A DNA stretch of 64,000 nucleotides from NCBI GenBank assembly GCA_947086415.1, contig OX352293.1, forward strand, positions 15,545,448 to 15,609,447. The letters are read 5' to 3'. The stretch is from Pammene aurita (taxonomy: Eukaryota; Arthropoda; Insecta; Lepidoptera; Tortricidae). The notes beneath the pieces were generated by a model. That model did no database searches. It had not been told where the DNA came from and worked only from the letters and a program-made list of their open reading frames with translations. Each line of letters begins with the position of its first letter. Positions within the stretch are counted from its first letter, which is position 1. Positions 10,542 to 23,000 of the stretch are shown piece after piece. Both the position numbers and the translations under genes were made by a program.

Positions 10542-12117
10542 AATGTGAACACCCTGCGCTTCAGTCTATAACGAAATAGATATAGACGGCGGCGTCTTCA
10601 GTACAAACATGGCACTCAAAAATTGTTCCCTCCCTGTCGATTATTTCTTCACTCCTTTCCTGGCTCTGAATATGATACAATACCTACGCAATTGACCTCT
10701 GTTTGTGTTATTTGTGTGATTTATACGTCTAACCTTATGCGCGGTTTAACTACAATAAACGGTTTTTTGTCATAGCTTGTGACCCCACTTCCGATAGCAT
10801 ACTTATGCACACACATAAGTTTGTGGGTTAATTTTGCAAAGTAATACGAATTGTATACTTTTATCGTTCAGTGGCTTTAGTGTTATTGACGATGATGATT
10901 AGCTATTTTATAATAAAATTGTTTACATTAGCTACTAAGAGTAGTCTTGGTTTTAGGTAGGTACTTATTTGTAACTTCTTTTGGAAAAAAAAAGTTCGTT
11001 TTTAATAATTTAATTTATTTGCTATTTCTAATCAATAAGTCACAGTTTGCGCCATGGTTAAACGAGATATGAACTTTTGAAATTAATATCTGGAATCGGA
11101 ATGAGGGCACACGCAGTTATTTCCTTGTACACACAAATCGAGCCGATAGACCTCGAATCGCTGCTTGAATAGCCGCTTACTGTGCGACTATGTATGTATA
11201 CACAATGTGGTGATTTCGATATTGACTTTGCTGTCGTTTCACTTTAAATAGTAAGGTACTCTTAAAGAGTGAGAGACTAATATTTTTGTCTATGACAGCT
11301 GAATTTCGCGTTGAATTCCGCTCAAATGTTTGTAAATCTAGAAAATATGCAGGTTTCTATTATAGTAACTTTTTTACCCCTTGATACTAGTATACAATAT
11401 ATGCACATAGAGGAATATTTAAAACACGTGATATATTAGTAGAGGCATATATTAATTTTAAGGTAACAAAGAACCCAACCATTGACGAGATTATTATATA
11501 AGTACTAAAAGAACTGTTCTGCAATGAGCAACATTTCCACTATAAAATGATGACTAGGTTTCCTAAGCTGCTAACATTCTAGTAACCTTCCAGCAGTTCC
11601 AGCACTGTGAACTTACATACGTTGTATAATACAAGCATACATAACTAAAGATCGAAATAATTCAAACGTGAACAAACTGATAAGAGCCTCGATGATAACT
11701 TATTCACAGTCACCCCAGTTATGATGAGTATATCTGACATTAACGACGCAAAGGTTCGCTTACAAAAAATCACATAAATCACATTCCGGTATTTGTATAA
11801 CAAAACAAATAATAATACTTAATAAAAACCTGCGACCATATTCTGAATCTTCTACTCTGTTAATCAAAAAAAACTAGTAATTGAAATACAAGCCGACGTT
11901 ATTCGTAACAGAATACCTACCTACTGTCAATCTGTTTATACTAAAAAAAAAATACCTATAATTTAAAAATAATTTATTTGTAGCTGCGATACACAATACA
12001 CTACGTTTAGGTACCTATACCTACTCATAATGAAATCGTAGCGGTCGTCAAATGTTTGTTATTATAATAATTATTCAAAATCATCCTATCCTAGCATATC
12101 CAGCAAGCTAACACATG

Positions 12118-12228
12118 AAAAACAAGTGAAAATTTGCACCAAATTACTTTCCTCACATGTGGATAAAATGTGTTTTTCCCCCCAGCATTCAAGAGATAAA
12201 GAACGCCTTTCCTAGGTAGGTAATGATA
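12118..12228. repeat. Direct repeat pair member (with 7797-7905)
   Basis: Shares CACCAAATTACTTTCC, CACATGTGGATAAAATG and GATAAAGAACGCCTTTCC with 7797-7905 in the same order. Confidence 0.65.
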
Positions 12229-12345
12229 AATATATTTTTTTTTGGTTTACTAGTTTTACAACAACTAAATACTTTATCTCTGATGTCTTCAATTGTCTAA
12301 GACTGTGCTACAAACATCGTAGATAGAAAATCGGAAAGATCTAAA

Positions 12346-12612
12346 TCAACTGACATTTTTCCAAGAATCAAAAACAGTTTTAAACCCCATCAAAGTAAGG
12401 TAGATTTTTGATAAACAGTAATTGATATCAAGCTTCTCAAGATCTTTGAGTGTATCGATAATATCTTTCATGGAGACTTTTCTCCGTGGTATGTTAGCTG
12501 CCAGTTCACATTTAGCAGCGCGCGCGAACACTCGCAGCGGTCGGAGCGGCGTCTCGAGCCAAACACACGCGGTCTCACAAATTATTTTTGGCTCATCAAC
12601 TGACATTTGCAT
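12346..12612 (-). pseudogene. Short unidentified reading frame, possibly a retroposed fragment
   Basis: This 88-codon minus-strand frame has a GC-richer middle and a C-terminal part, SMKDIIDTLKDLEKLDINYC, with regular leucine spacing. That part faintly resembles the N-terminal helical domain of transcription elongation factor TFIIS and its relatives. The DNA encoding MSVD at the start reappears at the stop (ATGTCAGTTGATT), suggesting a local duplication. Upstream, another frame reads TTSKKAFKKSRSLFKNANVS before a stop, also coding-like. I do not recognise the gene, and the TFIIS comparison is only by eye. It may be a broken processed copy or chance. Confidence 0.25.
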
Positions 12613-15600
12613 TCTTAAATAAAGAACGACTTTTCTTAAACGCTTTCTTGGACGTAGTTTTTGGTTGAGGTGAAACAGTTTTAAGAAGTTTGCCGGACTT
12701 ACAGTGAATATTGTGACGGAAAATCGCTTTATAAGTATGTACTTACCCTTTTTTTCGTTCTTTGTGTAAAATTCTTCTTAATAAATATGTTTATGCATTA
12801 TTTAAAAACAAACTCTATTTTCATGAAATTAAGATAACGAGTTAGAAACTACAACATAATTCAATATTTTATTATGAAAGTGTATCAAATCACGGAATAT
12901 TATTTACAACGCATTACATTTTATCCTAGTCTCATGGAATTAGGTAAATATTTGAAAGTATTCCTCCTATTCGATCAAAACGTATTCAGGTACCAGATAC
13001 ACGCGAACTTGTGTTGTTCGTCTCATTACACGAAACAAAGCGTTCATTGTTACGTGGTACCAAGTATCATTGACGACTCGCGATCGCTGACTCAGCACGT
13101 AAACAACAACACATTAGTGTGTTTTCCGACGCTGACAGCTCCTGGTCTACGCCTCCTCACTGTAAAAACACTAACTAAAACTGCACTTCAGTTTCGTATA
13201 GGTATATTGCGAGGAAGAAGTAAATAAATAATCTTTTTGGATTTGGTGCGGGTTGATATGATCGTAAAAAAGCTTTCGATCGTATAAAAGCAATGAAAGA
13301 GCCTGCAAAATATCATGAAGCAAAATTGGCCCTCTGGAGAACGGAAATGGGGGGGAGCTGTATTCGAATTTTTAAAGGAGATCGTTAATTTTTGTAAGGT
13401 GATCTGGCCCAGATTATTTAGGACCGTTTAGGAATGGTTCTTACCTTTGAAGAATCGTCATAATTTCTAGATCAAGATGGTGGTAAAAATATTGCGAAAT
13501 CTAATGGGAAAATTGAAAAATCATGCATTTAAAACTTGAATCTGACAAGTACAATATTTGAAAGCGTGCTTGCCTATGATTTATATATTAATGTAAAAAA
13601 GTTCCGATTTTTTAAAGATAATGTACAAAAGCGGACTTGAAAACAAAACGGGAATCATGATGAAATAATAAAAAGTCATATTTGGATCGTATTTATAGTT
13701 CCTGTATTTCGGTAAACAAAGACGGCTGTCAAACCATCGTTGATACTATTAACTGAACATTTCTAACACCTATTGCGAAGGGATGAGGTTTATCACCGTT
13801 AAGTGCGATAGCACTAGTATCTGACATTGCAATATTGATTAAAAGATGCGTTTCGTTATCGAAGGAGCATGATATTATGCCATTATGAAACCCACTTTTA
13901 ATATTCAAACTCCGATCAAAACTGCAAAAATACGCATTTTCAATCTTTAGGCGTTTTAATACAGTCGATTTCTAATTTAAACTTTCGTATTCGTAGGCTT
14001 AGATACTATTTTAATATTACAATGTTCTAACTTACCGAACAGTATCAAAACGCAGATTATGTAACGGTATACATTGACAGTGTCAAACCAAAAAACAATC
14101 CCGTTTCAGGCCAGGGTGAAGTTAAACTTTATGTCAATGCCATAAGGACGTTAACGACTTGTCTTGCTGTATTTTAATCGCGGAAAAATCAACATAATGT
14201 TTATTTATTTAGTATTTCTAATTCCCGTTTCATTTTTTTGCAATATTTTGTTTACTTTAGTAATAAAATCAGTATTTATTTTACATTGCAGTACAAACTG
14301 TATACGGTTTATATCTGGTGGCCCAGAATTGACGATCTCCTAAACACACACATTTCATTTTATTTTTAGTATAATTGCTATCAATTTGACATTAGTCACA
14401 GTGGACTATATAGTATATATATTTGTTGCGTGAGAAACTACCTATCACGTGAAGTGTCATGTAGGTAGTATCAAATGAGGTTAAGTTCTCAAAATTCTAA
14501 TGCGCCTTCTGTAGCTTGTCATTAGTGAAACCCTTTGAAACGAATAGTAAACAAAACTTTTACTGACCAATCAATAATGTCATCGCGCAATTGAATTGAA
14601 TCGATAGAGTTCAAGTCATTTAATGAAATGACGTAAGATCATTGCCCAGAGTCGCGCTGAGTAAGTATGTTGTGATTGTGACAACAGACCGCACTGTTGC
14701 CCTGATATATTAAACACAGTTGTGGTATGATAAGAAAGTTCCAGTTGGAATACGTGATAAGAAATGGCCACATGTTTGTGATCAAGTACGTACTATTGAT
14801 ATTTATATTCGTATCGTGAATAAACGTGATTTCAACATTTTCTACATACAGTGGGTAAAATCGAGATTGAACGTGTGTATAAGGTATACGAAGGGTGGAA
14901 AGCAGAACCCTATTACTAAACCTCTGTTGTCTGTCTAATAATATGAAACTTACATAAAATCTGTACATCCATAATTGTAACAATTAAATTTTTGTATTAA
15001 TGTTAATAAAGAGAATACTGCATAACAACACACAATAAAAATCGACTAAGCGTTAAGCATTGTAATAAATGAGTCATGTACAGAAGTAAGGAACTATTGG
15101 GGCACGGTTTTTCCTAATCAATTTATAGATTAATAGTTAAATTCAATTCAATATACAACTTCAATTCACTTTAAATTTCTGGCCAGATGTTTCTGGATTA
15201 CTCGCAAGAACTTTTTATTTCCAACTAAAGAAAATGAAATCATTATGAATATATATTTTCCAAAAGAATTGCATATTGTAGCTATAAACAAAGCGATGTT
15301 TACAAATTAAACTGGAGTCAGTGAACGTGAATAAACGAATTGTCTGTTAGACGATACGGTTTAACAGACGTCGGGAGCTTCAAGTGAAATTAAGCGAAAC
15401 CATTATTTAAATATGTTGGGTACCTACCTTTACTTTGCTTTACGAAAATGTAATGTGTTTAGGATTTATTACAGACTTAAGTCAAATATTGAAAATGTAA
15501 ATTATAATACGCTTCCCTCTTATTATCATAATTATTAAGTAATATTAATTAAATTATGTTTTAAGATTTTTTGGAACGAAGTTCCGTATCGGACGGTTCG

Positions 15601-15639
15601 CGGATGGGGGCTACGCGAAAAAAAGTCACATTGAAAAAC

Positions 15640-15775
15640 ATGTAAAATAAAATAAAATAAAGTGAAGTAAAAAGTGAGAAGTGACAAAGTCAAAAGTCAA
15701 AAAAGTCAAGAGTCAAAAAAGTAGAAAAAGTCAAAAAAGGGCAAGAAGTCGAAAATGAAATAAAATTAAAGAACA
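15640..15775. repeat. Low-complexity AAAGTCAAAA-type tandem sequence
   Basis: Irregular repeats of AAAATA, then GTGAGAAGTGAC and AAAAGTCAAAA units. Preceded by GGAACGAAGTTCCGTATCGG at about 15571-15590, a block that looks like part of a dispersed repeat. Confidence 0.6.
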
Positions 15776-17635
15776 ACCTGGTTCCAACCGAGTGTTCCAC
15801 GACACTCACGTATTTTTATAATTGTATACTTAAAGTGGATGACTACTTTGTCCATATGAGCAATTTGTCCATATGTTTGGACTCCAAACATTAGCATTGC
15901 GTCAATAAGATACCTCATATATTGTAATTTCCAAAATCAGAAAATGTTTAAACCTGATACATAGTTGGTATTTGGCAAGACATGAACGTGCATATGTAAC
16001 TTTTATTATTTGGGTACATTTACGTACCTTTTAGCGTATTTTGTAGGTATCCAAACTGGAAAATCCCTTTTATAGATAAATCACGTCTGCTTAGCGTGGC
16101 GATCCTGTACCCCAAATATTATTTACTAGTTTGACCTTTGTTAATGTATTTAGACTGCTATTGGTTATAATAATAATTTAAGTGTAATCTTTTACTTTCT
16201 ATAGAATATGAGAATAGTCCTTTGGGAGCAACCAACTTGGATGCCACGCCCAATAAGGTTATCTTCTACTTTGACGTAATTCTACCTAATAGATAGGTAT
16301 CAGATGTCATATTATCTTGCTAAATTCGAAGATACCTTATTTATTATGATGTAATAAACGATAAGGTAGGTACATATTTTTACACTGTGACTATACATAC
16401 AATTATATAAATATTCTTCGACATTTAGTTAGGGCCTTCAAACCGAATAGGAGCATGAAGTAGTTCGACAAGATTTCTAAGTAGATAATTAAGTATAATA
16501 GGTACTGATACTACTGATAGGTGTGCTGTGCACTCTCGGTACACAGCTGCACAAGCACTATTCAATAGGTACGAGTACGGCGTTTTAATATGTAATTAAC
16601 ACAAGAAACTAAGCTGTCTCAAGCAAGTCAATTTCATTTTGAAACTTAGTATTCTACAAACGATTATAAGTCCAACTTAGATCCGATAAGACCAAACACG
16701 GAAGACGTTTTATCTAAGTTTCACATCGTTATCAAATCGTATAGACAAATTTGAATTACTGATTCATTTTACGAAGTAGGTACTAGATAGGCTCGGCCCT
16801 CATTTCAGCTACATTTGCTGCGATTCCGCTTTATAAATAGGTAGGCGCTTTATAAACATGTTGTAGTTTTATTGCAGTTGACTTACATAAATTCCATTAT
16901 TACGTGTCTAATAACTGTGCAAAATAGCGCAAAATATAATCGAAGCTCCTCGCTATAGTTTTAGTTATATCTTTATGGCACCTTTAGAGCCTATAGATTA
17001 TTGCATTAAATTAAGGTGGAATACAACTAGAACACGCGCACATAGGTACCTGTTATTTATTTCGAGATGAGCACCAAGGCGTGTAGATATAAAGGGCCAC
17101 TGCTGACACAGGCTTTGCCTTTGTCGGCCAAGATTCAAGATTAGACTGTTGCTGCTGTTATTCTTGCTCAGTGCAAAACAAGTTTGTGTTTTTTTAGTCA
17201 CAAGCATCAGTAGCCAGATTTCAAACTACCAAAATAGGGTCTTGGGAAACTCGTCGTCACTTTTAAAGAATAAACGATTGGCATGAATCAGCGACATAAA
17301 CATCAGTTTCTTTATACAAATCGAAGCAATTTTTCCATTTTATACATAGAAAAGCCATAATAAAAAAGTTTTTCGTTCATTTATGATATGCGTTAGCCTA
17401 TTATCATAAAATTTGATACTTTTTTTCACTCAGACATATTACGTATAGGTACTGTAACGTTGGAAAATAAACGATTCTTGATATTTAACGTATTTTTATT
17501 CTTTCTCCAACGATCTAGGTCATAGGTTGGAGCATCTGTGTTTAGGCTGCCACTTTCAGACTGTTTCGAAATGAATAAAGATAATCTGTCATAGAACGCG
17601 GGAATGCCTTATTTAAAATAAAACAGTGCCAGATA
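15776..17635. other. Unannotated stretch
   Basis: No gene or clear repeat. Short frames at 16998-17207 (-) have no motif. Confidence 0.4.
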
Positions 17636-17727
17636 GGGCTTGCTACTCTGGAATTGTTTGTATGGCCAATTCCGGAATTCCGGAGTTAACCCATACAAAC
17701 AATTCCGGAGTTGCAAGCCCTACCGAC
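17636..17727. mobile_element. Small fold-back element
   Basis: TAGGGCTTGC...GGAATTGTTTGTATGG on the left is mirrored by CCATACAAACAATTCCGG...GCAAGCCCTA on the right. The centre is the palindrome CCGGAATTCCGG. At about 92 bp it resembles a minimal MITE; no target duplication is obvious. Confidence 0.65.
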
Positions 17728-19468
17728 AACCCAAGACAGGATGTCTTGGCGCCGCAAAATTAGGAGAGCAGACCCTACCTAAAGTGGGATAGCGTGAAGA
17801 GAAAGTAGAGAGACAGTGACAGACTGTATTCGAGAAAGGAGGCTGTAAAGTTAGCAAACCTTTACAGTACTTACTTAACGACAGTAATGAACACCTATTC
17901 CGCTACCTCTGTGAAACCAGTTAACAATTAATCCGTTGATCCTTCTAAGATATAACTGTTAAAGCAACTGTAAGTAAGCCAAACGCCCTTATTCTATATA
18001 AATAGGAAAGAAATGCTTTTATCATTATTTATCGGCTAGGGTAGATGCCTAAAACAAAATATCTCATGTAATCTCATTGAATATATACCTACTACTCCAC
18101 GACAACCCAAAACAAATTGATAAATATTTATCATTTATCTACATTTCAAAAATCAGTTCTCGTATACAATAGCACGTTATCGGGCCTTTATCGATCAGGT
18201 TATCATCATCCCGCATTGACAAGCGACAATTTTATCAATCATATTAATTTCACATGGCTTCTGAATATGTTTTTGCGTAGAATTATTTTATACCTACTCT
18301 TATACTTAATACCTAACTCCACCAATTTAAATTATTTAGAGTAGTTTTGTCAGACAATTACTTTAATACCAGACATATAAAAATTATAAGTTAATGGCCC
18401 ACTAAAGGAATACTGCTCTTAGTATTGTGATTTTTCAAATTACGTTCCTATTAGAATGAATTTAGACATACCTACATCAAACATCTAAGTTATTCCGACA
18501 GTATATTCAGAATATTTAGGTATTTTACATAATATATTTTGTTTATATGACTTCAACCCTACTTTTCTATCAATTGGGTAAAAGAATTCAGCAAAGGTCG
18601 GATCGTTACATTTGAAATGAAACGCTCAACGGATATTTGCCGGATATTGTCATTTTCGGAATTCTCGGCTATCGCCTCACTTAAAGTACAAGATCGTATT
18701 ATTTTCCGATACCCAGGGTGATTTCTAACTACGGTTCAAGGGTCGTATTTTGCCATTTCGGCCTAATTACTTCTGATAGTGATAAGTAATAGCATTAAGA
18801 ATTAATTCAGCAATTGCATCACTACTTTTTAAAAGCAAAGTATTTACCATAATGGCACCAATCGTTATGATAATTAATGAAGCTATTTAGTATTTAATGA
18901 CATTTTTATCGACAAGGATGTACGTCAATGATAAAGAAATGCGCGCATAGACTATTTTTATTTAGGACACGTTTATTTATTTACTTTAAGAAAAACTGTA
19001 TTTACGTCGTATCTAAGTATAATGTGAAAGGATTAATTAGGTGGATAATTTGTCAGTGAATGTAATTGCGAGAATGTGCAAAAAATAATAATCGGTAATT
19101 AGTCGCTTTCGCAAATAGTGTAAATAGCCCACTCGCTGACGTAATGCACAGCTGCAACCAAGCAAATACGATACCTAATAACAACATGGCCCGATTGCCT
19201 TGTTTGCACAAAAAACAGCCAAGAACACGTCACATGGTATCGAGTAGCGTTCGCATCCAATGTCACCTCGCTATGGACACACCATAAATAAAGTAACCTA
19301 TATTTAGTCCAAAAAAATTAACGTAATTTCTCTTAAGGTAATTTCTTGTACAAAATAACAAATATTCACATCCACATCACAAAATATTCCTTTTTATCTT
19401 TTCTCGTGCATATGCGTTAGTAGATAATAGTGCTTTACTTTTGTACTGATGCCTCTCTCTTGTTTCAG
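17728..19468. other. Sequence upstream of the transporter gene
   Basis: No repeat or gene recognised. The stretch ends in a pyrimidine-rich run and CAG (about 19451-19468) that looks like a splice acceptor, so at least part may be intron between an upstream untranslated exon outside my recognition and the exon that follows. Confidence 0.35.
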
Positions 19469-19871
19469 CTGAGAGCGGGAGCTACGTCGAACATGTCCTG
19501 CATGCGCCGGAGACCAGGGACCCAAAACACCGACTTCATCCTTCATCATAGATAGGCCTTACAATGATTTATCAAAATAGATAATATTAGTAGATTACCC
19601 ATTATTTATATTAACTAATCATCCGAATAATAATATTTTTTAATATTATAGTTTTTACTATTGGTACTGTGCTTCCGTAGAATTCTTCCTCCACTGTTGC
19701 ATTTATAAAGCTAATTGTTTGAATCCTGTAAAAATTCATCCAATGTTAAGTGTGCCTAACGTATTTAAAAGATTTTATATAAATATTTAACTGCATTTCA
19801 AAAACCATATCAAAACTTAAGTTGCCTTATAAATCTGTAAGCTATATAGTGGTGGTTAGAAGGCTGTAGCG
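19469..19871 (+). other. Candidate 5' untranslated sequence of the transporter gene
   Basis: CTCTCTCTTGTTTCAG at 19453-19468 is a good splice acceptor. From there the sequence can run without another convincing splice site to the ATG at 19872. A 20-codon upstream ORF (19493-19555) lies inside. Alternatively transcription may start near 19855, since TATAAA occurs at 19828-19833. I cannot choose between these without transcript data. Confidence 0.35.
19493..19555 (+). other. Possible upstream ORF in the 5' leader
   Basis: An ATG at 19493 opens a 20-codon frame ending TAG at 19553-19555. It lies right after the candidate acceptor, so if that leader is used it would precede the main start by 376 nt and could lower translation of the transporter. 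It may equally be chance. Confidence 0.25.
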
Positions 19872-20019
19872 ATGTCTCACGGGGGAGTGAAGAGTGCTAA
19901 CGGGAAGGGTGCGCACGCGCCGGCCTCGTCGCGGGACAGCTCGGAGAGCCCGGCGCCGCCGCCCGATGGCGGCTGGGGCTGGATGGTGGTTTTCGCCTCC
20001 TTCATGATACATATAGTCA
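19872..20019 (+). CDS. Transporter coding exon 1
   Basis: Encodes residues 1-49 and the first base of codon 50. It gives a GC-rich, Ser/Pro/Ala-rich cytoplasmic N-terminus, the DGGWGW signature and the start of helix 1. The donor is A|GTGAGT at 20020. The ATG context is GTAGCGATGT, with a purine at -3. Confidence 0.9.
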
Positions 20020-23000
20020 GTGAGTATTTCAGACTACTACGAGTATCTAAGTATTACAACATATTTCGGCGTTAAGAAAAATATAGGAGAAGTTTAAATT
20101 GCCCCTTGTAACATATATACCATAACTCTTTGAAACAATCCTTTGTAAGAACTAACGAAACCTACATTGAAATTGGTCTCGTAGGGTCAGAGTATTAAAG
20201 CAAGTTCGACCTGACCACACAAAACATCTGATTAGATTTAAGATAAAGCTGATAAACAGAAAGCTCATGCCTTACAAACTATAAAGCATACTTTTATTAT
20301 ACTTACCTGACATAGGTAGGTACGACCGGGGCTGCAAAGTTTAACGTCTTCTATACGGACTAAGGGCCAGTTGCACCGACCACTTTTAACAGGCTCATCA
20401 GCGGGTCCCGGCGCGGTTATCAAACTGGCGCCGCAATCGAATGTGTGAACGAGACAGCGCTATACACATGCAGAGCGCTATCTAGCTCACACACCGTCGC
20501 CGCATGCGGGAACCGCAGCATTGTGATAGCCGCCTTAGGTTATTAGATTTTGTACAAGGTTTATTACGTCTCAATGTATAATATTTCCTGTTCCTGTTTG
20601 TTTTAACTTCGCCAAGAATAATCACTATTTCATTGCTCATTAAATAACTTAACCAATGTAATACAAACAGCGCAAAACTGTAGGTATCAGGGAACCAGTT
20701 ATCGCAAAGGGTTAATCACGGTCCGTGGGTCATCGCGTCCTCACTGTGATTTATGAGTCGCCCGATATATCCTGTTTATTATATGTACCTATTCTAATCA
20801 ACCGAGCGAGTGAAGCGAGTGAAACGTCTCCATTTCTTGGCTAACAGTGCTTCCTGATGTCTATTGCTGCGGCAGTGCGGCTGTTCTCCTCTAGTCTAAG
20901 AGCTGGCCACGTCAGATATGACACAATAATGAGAGCAATGAAACCCATCTAGTAAGATTGCAATACTATCCTTATTGCTAGATCCGGGCATCTGGCAGCT
21001 TTTAATGGGTGGAGGTCAAAGTGACAGACTAGCAAAATTTTTGAATTGGAAAAAAGTAATATCAAAATAGGTAAAAACGGCCGGAGTGGTCTTATTTATA
21101 GAGGACGGGGCCTATATTGTAACAATGGAACAAAAAAACATTGCGTAATATTTCGGAAACAGAAACAGTAGGCGACAAACTATGAATTACATTATACGTC
21201 GTTTTGGACTGGCAATGATATAGTCATTTAGTCATTTATTCATATTGCATTGTCATGTACATAATAAGGTGTTATATTAATTTTGAGAGTTCATGACACC
21301 CTGTCAGGGCACACAATAATTCTTACATACCTACCTATAAAGTTTATATAGACAGTAGGTACTAATTATATTTTCTTACAAGCATCTAAACAATGTCAAC
21401 AAGTCTTGAGGATATTGATACATGGGTTTTAGATTAAAAATTTTAATGTCAGCAGTGAATTTAATAAACATGTTATTGAATTTGTGAGTCAATGTACTTA
21501 TTTCTAAACAAAGTTTTATAATATATCTGGTAGAGTAATATAGCAAATAGTTATGTCAAATTTTGAATTACAGTCATAAATTTACTTTGCTTCGTCTAAG
21601 GCTAGCGTGTTATCTTCAAGAAATAATTCGACAGAATAGTAACATTTTTCTATTAAAAGGGTATTTAACTTAGATTTAAATTTTTTATCATCGGGTTGGG
21701 ATTTGATAGCATTAGGAATGTTGTTATAAATCTGTATACAGTTGTACCGTGGCCCTTCTTTATACATTTCCAAATTAGCTTTAGGCAGAAATAACTTATT
21801 CCTATACTGGCTTCTAAATAGTTTTGTACGTATCGATTTTTAATGGAAATAGTTCTGGGTGTTGCCGAACAAAGATTGCAACCTCCATTATGTATATTGA
21901 GGGTAACGTTAGTAGTTTATATTTAATAAAATCAGGACGGCAGCTGTTAGGTATGCATACGTTCGCTAAGATTCGTACGCAATCTTTTTGCATAAGAAAA
22001 ACTTTTTTGGACGTCAGTACTATTACCCCAAAGAAGTACGCCATATCGGAGGCTTGAATATATATATGCGTAATATACTGATAAAGTTGACTCAAAATCC
22101 GTGTTCACCTTTAGTACACCGAGTGCGTAGGTAAATCTGGCTATGTTTATTTTAACGCTGTGGGTATGTGCTTTCCAATTTAAGCTAGAATCTATAGTAA
22201 TGCCCAGTAGTTTAAAATCATTCACCTCTTCTATAATATTATTGTCTATTTTTAAATCTAGCTCTAGAGCTTTCCTCTGTGTAGGTTTAAATTGTATGAC
22301 TTTTGTTTTTGTAAGATTAATATCTAGGTTGTGCTCGCCCAGCCATGTTTTGACTGTATGTAAAAGGTTAGAGAGTATCAAGTTAGACTCCGTACTGGTT
22401 GTGGTGCTAAATTGCAAAGAAATGTCGTCTGCGAACATTATACATTTTATATTCGTATCTAGGATTTTTGGCAGATCGTTAATATAGTTAATAATCTAAT
22501 TATTTATATAATTTTTCATAATACTGCATCAAAACCAGAACTCTAGGTTTGTATTCTTAAAGTGGTTTGCATTCTTTGACCTCCACCACTTTACAGCTGC
22601 CAGATTTTCAGATCTAGAAATAAGCATAGTATAGCAAACTAACGAGAGGGGTTTCGTCGCTCTCATTATTTTGTCAAATATGACGTAGCTAGCTCTCCGT
22701 CTATCCACATGTCGCATTTTTAACCGGTGTTTGTGAAGTTTTGTGAGCGGGGTCTATAGTTACCTGTGTGATTAATTTGTCAGTCCCTTTTTAGGGTTCC
22801 GTAGTCAACTAGGAACCCTTATAGTTTCGCCATGTCTGCCCGTCCGTCCGTCCGTCCGTCCGCGGATAATCTCAGTGACCGTTAGCACTAGAAAGCTGAA
22901 ATTTGGTACTAATATGTATATCAATCACGCCGACAAAGTGGTAAAATAAAAAGTGGATTTTTTTTTTATATTAGGGTACCTCCCCTATACGTAAAGTGGG

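Larger units (their letters stand above)
10542..15630. other. Long AT-rich stretch with little structure
   Basis: Apart from the repeat at 12118-12228 and the short ORF at 12346-12612 I find nothing recognisable. A 117-codon frame at 12874-13227 (+) has no motif and no supporting context. Confidence 0.4.

Noticed and set aside
12874..13227. 117-codon plus-strand ORF
   Set aside because: No motif, AT-biased random composition, no splice or promoter context that I could support.
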